A stretch of 64,000 nt of DNA from Polytrichum commune (Eukaryota > Streptophyta > Polytrichopsida > Polytrichales > Polytrichaceae). Where the stretch lies: positions 27,342,001 through 27,406,000 of the forward strand of contig OX485803.1 of NCBI GenBank assembly GCA_950295325.1. Reading direction: 5' to 3'. The translations under genes were made by a program, and so were the position numbers. The notes under the pieces were generated by a model, which did no database searches, had not been told where the DNA came from, and worked only from the letters and a program-made list of their open reading frames with translations. This document shows, piece by piece, positions 9,501 through 21,375 of this stretch (position 1 is the first letter of the stretch; each line of letters opens with the position of its first letter).

Positions 9501-12500
9501 TTTGTTCCCTATTGAACATGGAATGGTTAATAAATTAAGCAGATAGTTCAATGTCACTGCAAGACATGTCTTTATCGTGTCCAATGTCACTCTATACTAA
9601 ATCTTTAATTTCAGACATAAAGGAAACTGCAAGTCTGGAAAAAACATTTAGAATATTTTTAGTCCAGTTTTCCCCAAAAAGTACCCGACTTACTTGATTC
9701 TCAGTTTCAATCCAGTTGATATCATAAAACTTGGGTTTAAGGTGGAAAACCCTTCTTAGGTTACTGTTCTTATTAGGACATTTAAATATGAGTAGTATGT
9801 GGTTAGGTGTGTCTCAAGAACAGATAACAAAAAGACATGTGTTTAGTAGAGATTGGACTACATGCTCAAAATATAATAACCATTCTAGGCTCGATAGTCA
9901 ACATAAATGGGGGGATGTATATGCCAAATTGATGAGCATGAGAATCTTCACTTTGATAATGAATAAGATATTCATATGAGCTCCGAAAATTATGATGATG
10001 AAAGTGGCTACAGCCTTGATCTGGATTTGCTCACCATCTTGTACTAATCGTGTGATTTGCTAGAGTTGTGTGCTAGTCGGGGGAAAAAAGTTAACCATTT
10101 AAGGGTTGTCCACCTTATGGTGTGGGAACAGTCCAAGACACAATGGAAGACATCAATTTTGGAGGTTGATTTTGCCAACAGGATCTTTCTTCTACAGAAT
10201 GACGATCGTGTAGTTGCAGTATGTGTACTGAATCCTCTCTCACTCTCCCACGCACACACAACAGAATGATGAAAAAATCACTGTAGAGACAATTTTGCAT
10301 TTGAGAATCAATTTGAACAAAGGTGGTAGGATCAAGTCCAATAAAGGTTTTATGGCCATATTCAAGATTGTGCTATATGCGTAAACTTTTGAAATGCTGT
10401 GAATCTCTTAATGGATATCCAATTTATGAAGTTTGGATTGCATTACACAGCAGATTTAGTCTGAAATGTTTTCTGAGATCGAGACCTACATGTAGAAACT
10501 TGCAAAGCAAGTATAATATGATATGTGTTATGAGAGTAGCAGCTTATAAAGTAGTGTATAAAGTACACATTTAAAACCCACTTGTCATATTTCATGTCAC
10601 ATATGTCATTGGAATTTTTTTGATAGCATAAAATCCAATATCAATCTATTTCTTAAGAAAAGCATGTTCATTTATCTGCAACTGATTATAAACCTAACAA
10701 CTTGATAATTCTTGTAATTGTAGTCCCAACCTTTCAGAAATTGGAAAAAACGCCTGATCGATCAATCAGATGATGCCATGCTCTCTCCCTTGGTTATCAT
10801 GAGATTCAGGTCAAACATCGTATACATATTCAATTTTAAGAAATGAGTAGTTGGATGAACTTCATGTATCAAAGAAAAACTCATGGACTGTATCAAAACT
10901 TGATGATCCTTGTAGGAGGACTTTCTCATGCATACACTTAAGATCAATTATTGGCATAAATGAAAAGCTTTGCTACATATAAATTTCAATTGGACTAATA
11001 TGTGTGCATATGTATGATGAACTTCATGTTATTTGAATTTAGTGTAAATAGGAGTTACTCATAAATACATCACAGTGCTTGCTATTTATTTGGCACTCAA
11101 CATGATGATTAAAGATTAAACTACATAGGAGTGCATTCTCTTAAGACCAAGTTACAATTTTAATTTTCAATTTTCTGGTTATGACCATCATACCACACAT
11201 AATAATGAACTACTCTTTTTTGCAGTACAGAGCAGTGGCAATTGATGACTCAAAATGGAGAAGAGAAACGGTGTTTGGTACACCTCATAAAGGTCTACAT
11301 CCAAAACCAACTATAAAAGCATTCAAGTTCATTGAATGTCAAGTTTGGTTCAACAACCATAACCTCAACAATGTTTGGTAACTTCATTGCCCACTTCTTT
11401 ATTAATCCCTTTTTGTCGAAGGAGCCCCAAGTGGGGATTTGTATGCAAAAATTCCTTAGCACATCCACGGGTGATGTTTTGGAGCACCTACCAAGGAGGA
11501 GGGTGAAAATGTGGATTGTTATGTAGAGCCTGGTGGTTTTTATAAATATCCAAATTAACACTTAAATCAGTGTCAAAGACCCCAAATTAAGATATTGAAA
11601 TTAAATCAACAAACTCATGGGGGGCAAGATTTTACCATACCCTCATGATAGGTGTTGGGAAACGAAATCCCACCTCCCACATCGTGACACCCTCAGGCCC
11701 CCCACTCGACATGTAGATTCCTAAAGGTTCGGAGAATAAATATGAGAAAGTGGGACACAATTTGTTTTGATTTGAAGAAGAATGGTGCTATGAAATGTGG
11801 TTAGAATTTGTACATAGTCATTGAGATTTCAATGTAGAGGGGAGCTTGCTTGCCCATGATCCATATTCTTTGTAGAATTTTGTTGAGTTTATACTCAACA
11901 ATTTAGACAATGCTTCAAACATGACGCCCGTGTCCAATATGAGAAACACCCACCACACGGTCATTGAACTTTGACCCCCTCTAAACCATGCATATAAACT
12001 CTACATCCGAAAGATTTAAATTCTCACATGTGAGTATTGTAATCTTGTACAATTGTTTATTTTTGAAAAAAAATAGTCATTCTTCTTATGATTCAAAATC
12101 ACTTATTAAAAAATGTTCTCATTAGTTGCCCCAAATTGTAAACTTTCACTTTGCGATTGTTGAATCTATCATTATCTCATATTTTGATAATAAGAAAGAT
12201 GTTATTTTTCTCATATGTGTCTTATGAAGTTAGTTTTTACATAAGCTTGGCCATACAAATGATCTATTGGTTGTATATGCTTTGAGTTAGTGTAAACCAC
12301 ACATTTTTAAATAGATGGTGTGGTCTTTTGATGGCAGTGTGTAGAAGAAAACAAGGTAGCACAAGAATGTATTGCATCGGCACAAGCAACCATCGTTGGT
12401 CTGGTAAGATCATTCTAGGATTTTATCATCAACAATGTAATCCAAATACAATCTCATTGTGCCATTTTGTATCTTGAAGAGAGAGAGTTCGAGTAATAAA

Positions 12501-15500
12501 CTCAAAATTGATTCTCTAATCATCATTTTGAAGTTTATCCGAAATGTCTTGAAAGGCGCCTTGGAGGGTCAAGCACTGGCATGTTTCATCTTTGTATACC
12601 TAGTTAAACCTATTTTTCACAAGTTTGTCCTACTTGACCACGCTTTGCTCCTCTAAGCACATTGATAATCTCCAAGTATAATCAAAGTCAAGAAATAACT
12701 TCAACATTTCGGAGCCTTGAATAAAAGACATATTGTTAATTTTAAATCATAGACATAGAAGCCGTGAATGATGATAACCCAACAAATAATGGAAGACTCT
12801 TCAAAAGTATTATCTTTTCATCCTTACTTTTTACACCTTTGTTGGCAACTCTAATATTTCTTTCAAAAGATGAAACATTTGCATTTCTATACATCAACAT
12901 ACACTACCTCATACATCATAGAAACATATATTTGTGTGTAATCTAACATTTGTTGTCAACCAACAGGATCCGAAAGTGTTGAAATATGGTTCATTGAGTC
13001 TTAAGAAAGCAAGGGGAATCAAGTTGAAGAATGATGTTTACCTTGTTATTCTTATCACTGGGAAGCTATTCATTTTCAAGGTATAATCAATTTCATGCAT
13101 TTGACCTCCACATTTTATCTACTGTATGTACATCCGATTCTTGAAAGTCCAACATATTTGCTTTGAAATTTTATCGATGTCCCTCCAAAGGTTGAAAAAG
13201 TCAATTTACATGGAAGGTCTCTTGATCATATTATTTCATTTTTCACTTCCAACCTACACTAAAATTTTACGCAAATCTTTCAAATATGAAGATGAGTCGC
13301 ATTACACTCAATTACAAAAGGCATCCAAAATGAATCTGAAATGCATTATAACAACTCATTCCTTATAGGTGACAGAACCGAGACATTGTTGGGCAACATG
13401 TGCGCTCCGTTACAACACTCATGGGAGCCAATATACGTGTATAATTCTATCATTTGACTCTCTTTGAAATTCAAAGATTAACAAGTGAATGTCAATTCTC
13501 ATACTCTTATAATGTAGTTGAAAATGAGGCACGTTCTCTGCTTGAGTGACCCCTCTACAATTCTACATATTGTAGAGATAGGTATCCTTTCCTATTTCAA
13601 AATGCACGCACAAACCAAGAGCCATGATCATGAAAATCGAAGGGTTCTATAAAATCATCCAAAGGCCATACTGTGAAAAATAGAGTTTTAGTTTTACAAG
13701 CAATGGGCTCTCAAGCTTAGTGTGAAGTGAAAGTGAACCATGTTGAGGGTTGCAACATATGTTTAGGTTCTAGTCCCGACTATGATAATATAGCATTTCT
13801 AAGAGCAAATGGCAATTTCATCGATTGCCACGGCCCCTAGTTTTGCGTTAGATCCACCTCTTTTGATGGGCCTAACGCAATATCCAGTAGACAATGAAAC
13901 ATTACATGCTTGCTGCCATGTAGATTCTTCTACCATTCGAATGTCTTTGGTCCTTCAGGCCTTCAAGGTCTAGTGTAAAGTGACTTGGACCATCTCCAAC
14001 TTCTCAACCAGTTACAAAATTTGTATATCACGGGTAAAGGGTCCTCAAGCTCTAGTGTAAAGTGGCCCTTACCCAAGTCTACCTCGCATGGGCATTACAC
14101 TCCGTTACTTTGTCACCATCTTGGTGTACTTTTACTCCCATCAGCCTTTTGGTTTCCTGGACCCAAAATCAATATCATTTCATTTCAATATAGTTTTTAT
14201 TTTAAATACATTTATATATATTATAAACTGAGTCAATGATATATTTTTTGAACTCATGTTTAATTTTTCAAAGTAAACATGACAGGGGAATAATGTTGGC
14301 TTGAAATTTTGTAGGGCACAGATGGTTCAAGGGCTTGAGTTTGAGATTACCGTAGCCGGTGGTATAAGCATCATATTTAATCCATCCCACGTGGTATCAA
14401 TTTCAACTTTTTAGAACTCCAAGTTTAGTCAATATAAAAAAATAAAGAAAAAAAATATTATGTGAGTTGAAGAATTATATTCGAGATGATAATATGTTTG
14501 AAATCATGGGAATTTGTCAATTGAAGTGAGACATGGTGTTAGTACTTCTAAATTTACGTATTCATTTTCTTACAAAATCTAAGAATATTGTTTTGGTGTT
14601 ACGATGATCATAGGAGGACATGACTGGATGGATTGGAGCTCTTGGTAAATCCGTTGATATGGCAAGAGAGAAGCTCAAGGCGATTGACCTAGAAAAGGTT
14701 GGCAACTACTACTTTGTTGCTTTGATGTAGAGAGAGAGAGAGAAAAAGTACATTCAATCTCGAATGTAATTTGATGCTTATAAATTAGTCATCTTTAAAT
14801 ATGGTTTCGATCTTCCATAAGACTTTTCAATTATACAAACACTCAAATAATAACATAGTATGTACTAGATATTGTACTCAAGAAGTCTTTTTACGGATTG
14901 TAGCACGGCGTCCTTGTGCTATCTACTGAGTCACATGACAGATGAGGTAGATACAGGATGACAGCTTGCTACAGCCTGTAGTGGGGCGACATGTATACGA
15001 TTGCATGCGTAACGCTGAAAGTCGTGTATTACGATTTATATTCAAAGTGTTCATGTTCAATGAAGACAAGAGAAACGTCTACAAGATCTTAGAGGATCGG
15101 TGCTACATTACCTTAATTCCATATTTAACTTTTGTTGTTGATGTGTTCATGATGAGACTCTCTATATTCTTGAGCCCTTAATTGCATTCAATAAAAGTTG
15201 AGATTTATTCAAATCTATGCAACCCCCATTTGCAATGGATACATTTTTATGAATCATTTAATAACAATAACAATAAAAGAACAGATGGTACCAGATGCTA
15301 TACCTGTGGAGGGAGTCTTGGACATAGGAATTACTAAAGAGAATGACATTCAAGAGCAACCCAACATCATCAAAGAATGTTATGAGATTCCCAATTGTGA
15401 AATGATACACGGTCATCGTATCCGATCGAAGCATCGAAATAAGGGTTGTGACACATCTCCAACATCAAGCCATGCAATGTCATGTATTAGTAGGAAGAGT

Positions 15501-18500
15501 GACGATGAAGATGAATGTTGTGATGATTGGATTCGATGGCAACGAGAATGCAAAGATTATCATAAGAAGGTATTCGTGCTATAACATATGAAACGTGACT
15601 CAAATATGATTTGCAAATCTTATCTTACACACGGTAAGAGTGTCGTCTAGTTCGACTAAATGATCATGTTTTTGAAAGTTTATTATTTGAAGAATTATTT
15701 TTTTGGTCATGTGGCGCATCCACATTGGTCAAGGTCAATGTTGGACCGGTGTATAGGTGGATGCATGAGTATCAAAAACCAATATCGACAATGGTATTAA
15801 AGAACTTGCTCGTGGATATAAATATTTGTAATACTTGTTGAAAATTGATGTTTGGTGAGTATCTCAAAGTGTGAGGATCCTTGTATAGCTGAGTTATTAT
15901 TTGGGTCAATGCGAACCGTTTTTAACCACGTTGATGCTAGGGTGATTTTTCATAGGTATTAAGGTTCTTGCATGGTATACAGACCTAAATGGCATCAAAA
16001 ACAAAATATGTAAAATAAAAGAATACCGTCAAATACCCATACCCTACTTGTATCAAAATGACAAAATTCTCATTATGGATACCCAGATGGTATCAAAATA
16101 AGATGCCAAATCCAACACTGGTTAAGACCGTGCTTAGTTCAATGTCTGATTCAACACAAAAGTGTTGAATTAACATTAATGATCTTTGCAATACCAACCT
16201 TGCGTATACAAATATAATAACATGGTTATAATATGCTCCCATGATATTTTGGTTTGCCTATTTTTGGTTTAGCAAGAAAAATATACATGTAACGAGCATG
16301 TAAGATAAACTCTTTCTATCAATTGACATTCATTATTTACTAATGATACTTCATGGTTCTATTAAAAAGAAATACCAATTTAATCAATGCACATTGTAGT
16401 GATTAAATTCCAACATGCTTAGTGTATGCAAGGCATGAAAACAAGGTCTCCTCCAAAAGAAAGACATGAAGAATGCAAATTTATGAAACCACGAGCAAGA
16501 AGTTTGTCACCAGTTGAAGATAGAGGCGCCCCTATCATTCAATTTTTTATGAATGACAAAGGTATTCTTCACTTCAAGCTTAATCACCTAAATGTGTACA
16601 TGTCGGCCACTCCAAATTGGAATTGAACTCTCCTCAGTTAGTGGTTGATTTTCAACTATTTTTCTCTCCATATCTAGACTTTGTTGCTAAATCCAACCAT
16701 ATAGATTGTTTTCAGTGTGAGGTGGCAACCATACTATAAATCTTGCGATGTCCAAGTGTCTCTAGCTAGGATATTATAAACTTATGTGACGAGGTATCAA
16801 AATAGGAGAGATTTTTTTTAACCTATATCTTATCGAGATCCATACTTGTTGGAGTGTATTGATTCCATTAATACACCATTAGCAAGGTACTTAAAATAAA
16901 GTTACAACTCCCCAAAATGTCGCATTTGGGATTTTGGAGGGCCCTTGAATTGGAAATTGGACATTTGTCTAATCAAATCCTAAACTTTTGATAGAGGCAC
17001 TTGTGGACCTCAAATCCAAGATCCAATGTGGCATGTGGCATGAAGATTTTTTTTAAATTGAAAAAAAAATTGATGCATAATTTCAAAATGGGAGGGAGAC
17101 GCGGCCCCCAAGGTTTTACATCCTATATCCCCTAGACCAACCAATTGGGGGAAACAAATAAACTAAAAATCCCAACAAATGAAAGCTTTAGAAAATCCCA
17201 AAGTCTCATATTTAGTCCGATTCTCAAGAATGTTTCACCTGTAGACTCCAAACTTTATAATAGCATCTAGAAAAGCTTAGAAAATGGAATCATGTAATTT
17301 ATATTATGAAGCTTCTCAATTTAATGTCATAAATGCTTCCACTACATATAACTTGGGGGGGGCAGTGTGTTAAAAAGTTAAGGATATAGGTGCGAACAAC
17401 CACTATTTTATAGGGGGGTATTACTTTCAATTCTCTTCTTTTTTTCACATGCTATCATTATGTAAATTTCTACTTTGGGTTAATAGAAAAATAGCTTGCA
17501 TTACTTATAATTCCAAATTATCTATTATTCCATACCCTATAGTACTTTAAAGATGTCTAGTGCCATTTTTGATACCCTATATTACTCTTAAGTCCATTTA
17601 TAAGTTTTTAGCTTCCATGTTTTTAAAATACCCTATCATTTGTTCGCACGTATATTGCTACTCCAACCAATGACTACCCCCCCCCCCCCGAGACATATAA
17701 TTCTTGACTCATGAAATATACATGTTTTTATCACAGGATACAATCCACTTTCACTTTCCAATGAGAAAGCCATTGAGCATTCTTATGTCCAAAGGATTTA
17801 ACTCATAATCTAACCCCGAAATACATGTCATTGAAAGCTACGGCGATGAAACTACACTTAAAATATGATATTTAGTGTCACTTACTAACTGGAATTACGC
17901 AATGCTATATCTATTCACAATATATCTCATTATTCTACCAACAAAGGTGAAATTGGTAGCTCGGACAATATAGAACATTGACAATTCTACTTGGTAAAAA
18001 AATTACATCCATAGTAAAAATATATAGCACTGTGTAAATCCAAAAAGTAACTGACACTAAACATCCTATTTAGTGCAGCACATCTATTGTCAAATTTTCC
18101 TTCAAATCCTAGAACTCCCTTTTGCACAGATTTGGGCGAACCAACCCATACACTCGCTCCTTGTTGGACGCCTAAACCCCTGCCTCCAAGGAACCAGTGT
18201 ACAGGTTGGTTCGCCCCAACCCTTTTGCACATCTACCAAGTTCACTTCAAAATTCTTGATACCCTTTTTTTTAAATGCACACACCAGAGAAAAAACAATA
18301 CCTTTGCCTTGTGTATACCATGTACGCTAATGCCTCAAAGAATACCCCTTCTTAAATACACTCACGTTAACGTTTGCAAGTGGTATGAAGAGTATAATGT
18401 TCATGAATCTAACTCCATCTTTCGATTTCTTCCAGGTTGCCATGAATCAGAATCTACCAACAACCACAAGCCTTGCTCTTACCAAGGCCGACACGAGGAT

Positions 18501-20652
18501 CGTCCATGTTGTTCATCTCAAAGCTACAATTGCGACGGCGATCGATGGAGGTGGTCGTCGAGGAGACGCCACCACAACAATCATCATAGAAGGTGGTACG
18601 ATGAATGTTGCTCATCTGAAACCCAGTGTGACGATCCGAGAAGATGGCCGTCTCCGAGGAAACATGGCCGCAGAATTTACAGAAGCCGACACTGCCATAG
18701 ATGGTCGCCTCAAAGCAAATACATCGTCGTCGACGATGACGACGAAGACGACGATGAAGAAAGTTGTTCTTCTGACGCTAACCAGCGACATCGGAAAAGG
18801 AGATGGCAGTCGGAAGCTATTCTGAGACGCAACGATTACAGAAGATGGTGCGGCGTTCAGAAGCAAGAACCTGAAGAGATCAAGCGATGCAAGTCTCCTC
18901 CCGATCGACATTGTACTGAGTTCAGGAAAAGTCTGTCTCGTTTGAAGCACATAGATCGCAAGATTCGGTCTCTAGAATGCGGTTTCAAGGACATCCAAAG
19001 GCGCTCTTCCCGAAGCCCACACAACGCGAGTAGTCTTGCTACGAATAATTGCGACTATGCTCCGTATCAACAAAGCAACAACAGCATATCGAGCGCAATG
19101 TGTGTGCCAAATGTTGCGTATGGCCCGACAAGTGCTCGATGCAACGTCTATGGTACTTGGAACAATGGCGAGGGTGCATCGTGTAAGGACGCTTATAGTG
19201 TTGGTGAAGTGCCCAAAGGCAATCGTGAGAATATGCTATGCAACAACCAAAGTAAGTATTGCGTTGGAATTCTAGAGTGATTGTTGCAAAATTACGTGTG
19301 TCTCACCATAAACTTAACTAGCAATTTGCATGATCACTCTTACATTTATAGGTATTTTGGGGCGGCCATGCATTTGACACACCTCCAACTCCCACGAGTT
19401 ATGTCTTGAGCACATCAAGCTTTTGGGACGACAAAGTTCGTGTTCGATGATGCCCTTCAATCAACATCCAATATATAAATAGCGGTGACCAAGTCAAATG
19501 GGAGTATTGACTTGTGGATTGTATTCAAAGTCCCGGGAGATTTTTGGGCATAATCGGTCAAAATCCTCGTGTCTCCATGTCCAACATGTTGTGATCTTTT
19601 GGTTTTTCTATATTTATTTGGAAATATATTTCATAGATTCCTCTCAAATGATCGGTAATTCTCCTAAAGCCTTGGATTTCAACCGGTTATTTCTCAAACT
19701 CAACCGGTTCATCTGAAACTACACTAAACACGATATTTAGTGTCGCTGACTATTTGGATTCTACACAATGCTATAAATATATATTTTATGATTGATGTAA
19801 ATCTTTACTAAGTAAAATTGGCAATGCTCTATAATGTCCAAACAACTAATTTTAACATTCGTTGGTAATATACAAGATACACGATAAATAAATACAACAT
19901 TGCATAACTCCAAATTGTAAGTAACAGTAAATATCACATGTAGTGTAGCAATCGGTTCTCCCCATTCAATGATTGTATTCAGTTCTATTGTCATGTCAAA
20001 AACATAGATAGATAGAGTGTGTTTTCATGAACTCGTGCACTCATTATTTGTGACAGGCGCAACGCCCACATGGAACTATCCACAAAGTGCATACGAGTGT
20101 CAAGAATGCAAGCACGAGATGGAGAGATGTTGTCGATTGTTGCATTCGTATCAACCACAACAACAAGACGATTCCATTTACAAGCACCTCGGGAACTACT
20201 CCCGAGTGTGTGGGGAGAAGCCCACGGCCGTCGACACCGCCGCGTATGGTGCAACACAAACGCCATACATATCGATACCGATACCGATGCCGATGCCGGG
20301 GGGGCCGTTGTATCAAGAAGGGAGCGTGTTGCAAGACCAAAGCCAAGCGTTTCTCAACGATGAAAGTAGAGTGCAACGACGTGCGTCGGAAGAAGCCGTG
20401 GCCACTAGTAAGGATGTGAAGGACATTGCAAACGCGTATTTGAGAGACATCGTGGGGAAGTGGGAGTCGAGGCCGACGTCGCCCAACGACATCGGGTGCC
20501 CACCCGTAGATGTGCTCAAACGTGCAGTAGAAGCTTTGCGAGAGATACAAGATTGCGATATCGATAACATCATCAAAGACATCCGGCGTGGAAAGATGGG
20601 GATATCCAAGAACGACGTTGGAAATGGCCAATCGCCGGTATACTCATGTTAG
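6569..20652 (+). CDS. Gln-rich, PH-like, Cys/His/Arg-rich protein of unknown function (14 inferred exons)
   Basis: Phase-consistent exons: 6569-6979, 8270-8416, 9023-9181, 10132-10218, 11226-11270, 12338-12403, 12967-13080, 13369-13436, 14315-14390, 14614-14697, 15285-15569, 16423-16561, 18436-19251, 20057-20652; about 1030 residues. An in-frame TAG lies just above the ATG. Residues 1-137 are Gln/Met-rich and 138-186 Pro/Gln-rich. Residues ~307-404 look like a PH domain: YGSLSLKK, then DVYLVILITGKLFIFK, FEITVAGG and the helix EDMTGWIGALGKSV with its Trp. Residues ~515-830 are rich in Arg, His, Cys and Ser and carry an acidic DDDDEDDDEE tract. The C-terminus has YECQECKHEMERCC and ends in a helical, charged segment. 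PH domains often bind phosphoinositides; basic tracts could be nuclear signals. Joining the Gln-rich exons 1-3 to the PH exons rests on phase alone, and exon 4 has a weak acceptor, so two genes are possible. Family not recognised. Confidence 0.55.
7100..7443 (+). mobile_element. Family A TIR element in intron 1 of the PH gene
   Basis: It starts GGACACCTCTATTTGAGTGG and follows the family sequence through AAGAACGGACACCAAA and GGGGGACCTATATGA to CCATCCACCTTAAGGCA. The terminal right arm is lost. Confidence 0.7.
7663..7755 (-). mobile_element. Family A TIR element fragment
   Basis: About 90 bases match the outer part of the family in reverse (TTGAGCACATAGTTCCATCTC, CATTCTTAAG). It lies just before the full-length copy, in opposite orientation. 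The DNA to its left (about 7510-7650) also resembles 9375-9530. Confidence 0.5.
7793..8152 (+). mobile_element. Family A TIR element, full length (360 bp)
   Basis: It begins GACACCTATATTTGAGTGG and ends CCACTCAAATATAGGTGT, a near-perfect inverted repeat of about 19 bases. The inside has no coding capacity. This is the best copy for defining the family, and it sits in intron 1 of the PH gene. The superfamily is not assigned because no clear target site duplication is visible. Confidence 0.8.
8597..8995 (+). mobile_element. Cassandra-like TRIM LTR with a complete 5S-rRNA-like domain
   Basis: Positions 8597-8720 align along their whole length with plant 5S rRNA, from GGGTGGCTTG to GGTGCGCCC. 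The internal pol III promoter is well kept: box A region GTTAAGTACTCGGG (8646-8659) and box C region GATGGGTGACCTTCC (8681-8695). The part after 8720 is shared with other copies that lack the 5S head. Cassandra TRIM retrotransposons of vascular plants carry 5S domains in their LTRs, and this fits a solo LTR. A 5S-derived SINE is the alternative. Substitutions in the 5S part make a functional rRNA gene unlikely. It lies in intron 2 of the PH gene, same strand. Confidence 0.7.
9776..10126 (+). mobile_element. Family A TIR element in intron 3 of the PH gene
   Basis: The left end GGACATTTAAATATGAGTAG is degraded but the body follows the family: GGTTAGGTGTG, GATTGGACTACATGCTCAAAA and GATGAGCATGAGAAT. 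Its right end, CCACCTTATGGTGT, is within about ten bases of the inferred 3' splice site at 10131. Confidence 0.65.
13690..14085 (+). repeat. Family B repeat fragment in intron 8 of the PH gene
   Basis: The segment holds two pieces typical of family B ends: GGGCTCTCAAGCTTAGTGTGA near 13709 and TCCTCAAGCTCTAGTGTAAA near 14043. These match the inverted ends of the copies at 38444 and 52255. It looks like a rearranged or internally deleted copy. Confidence 0.5.
15735..16125 (+). repeat. Family G repeat, copy 1, in intron 11 of the PH gene
   Basis: About 390 bases match 44890-45275: GGTATCAAAGAAC-like and TTGATGCTAGGGTGATTTT pieces, GGTTCTTGCATGGTATA and CCGTCAAATACCCATACCCT. A shorter related piece is at 51395-51510. 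Both long copies end in CCAACACTGG. It has no coding capacity. Confidence 0.65.
17350..17692. mobile_element. Nested element bounded by G and C runs
   Basis: The segment starts ACTTGGGGGGGG and ends CCCCCCCCCCGAGA, with a second inverted pair just inside (GTGCGAACAA near 17390 and TTGTTCGCAC near 17639). It interrupts the family C sequence, so it inserted later. There is no coding capacity. Confidence 0.45.
18129..18219 (+). mobile_element. 91 bp hairpin element with 12 bp target site duplication
   Basis: The ends are inverted repeats of about 24 bases (TTGGGCGAACCAACC at the left; the reverse complement TTGGGGCGAACCAACC at the right). CCCTTTTGCACA occurs at 18117-18128 and again at 18220-18231, directly flanking it. 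A 9-12 base duplication with long inverted ends suggests a Mutator-like non-autonomous element. It is nested in a family C copy. Confidence 0.75.
19352..19439 (+). other. Possible optional exon of the PH gene
   Basis: After an AG at 19350-19351 the sequence reads VFWGGHAFDTPPTPTSY and on to FWDDKVR, then a GT. It is phase 0 in and phase 1 out. That matches the entry phase of the last exon at 20057 but not the phase-1 donor at 19251. A weak phase-0 donor (TGC|GTTGGA) at 19262 would let it join in frame. It may be alternatively spliced. Confidence 0.35.
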
Positions 20653-21375
20653 AGAACACACACTTGTGTTCATCCTACTCTTTTTCCTTTTCTTTGCAAA
20701 TAGGTTTCATAACTCAACAATGATCAAATTTGTATGCTTCCCTCTCTCTTTCTATCTCTATCTTTCTATATATATATATATATTCGAAAGGTTTTATGTG
20801 TGTGTGCGCGCGTGTGAGAGAGAGATCGTAGACGAAGAGGTTGTTTATGCATGTGTAGTTCTTGAGGAAGTCCATATTACAATTGAATTGCACTTGTGAT
20901 ATATTTTGTCATGGTTGTTATAGGAAACTATTACGGGAGTGTGTGTGACAAATTCAACTAATCCAAGAGAATCGACCACTCAAGTATCGGGATGGGAACA
21001 ACATGTTTCTAGAAGCGGGCAGAGGTTTTCCTCATGTTTATATGCCCCTTGTGTATTTTGGAATGGTTCAAGGGAATAAATACATGCCAACCCATCCTTT
21101 TTTGTGTTTTGGCAAAAAGCAGCCTTTAAACTTCTAGAAAATACTTTTTGGTAGCATGTTGTTGGATGTTTTATGGATGAAATAGCCAAGCCAACCCAAG
21201 TAATGTGGCCAAAGTTACTTCATCTAGATTTGAGCCTGATTTGAGAAAGGAATAGAAATAGCCAAATCACTACCCAAAAAGGATGAGATCATCGCCTTGT
21301 GGATATATGTATATATATATATACTCATATGAATGAACACTTTGCACATCGTCATAGTAGTAGTAGCATGTCCCA
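20653..21375. other. 3' flank of the PH gene
   Basis: It contains TA-rich microsatellites near 20767 and 21307 and a short pyrimidine-rich segment just after the stop codon, presumably 3' UTR. I see no further gene. Confidence 0.4.

Larger units (their letters stand above)
17290..18396 (+). mobile_element. Family C TIR element with two nested insertions (PH gene intron 12)
   Basis: Pieces of this region match the family C copy at 28647-29334 in order: TCAATTTAATGTCATAAATGC, ATCCACTTTCACTTTCCAA, CTATTGTCAAATTTTCCTTC, GTATACCATGTACGCTAATGCCTC and GTATGAAGAGT. The left end is missing. It is interrupted by an element at about 17350-17692 and by the hairpin at 18129-18219. The right end lies about 40 bases before exon 13. 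Confidence 0.6.

Noticed and set aside
18087-18435. N-terminal extension of the 18.4-19.3 kb open frame
   Set aside because: This part lies in a family C repeat and the hairpin element. The real exon begins after the acceptor at 18435, where the phase matches the preceding exon.
20044-20631. 195-codon minus-strand frame opposite the last PH-gene exon
   Set aside because: It mirrors the coding bias of the plus-strand exon, which joins upstream exons in phase; the minus frame has no partner exon or motif.
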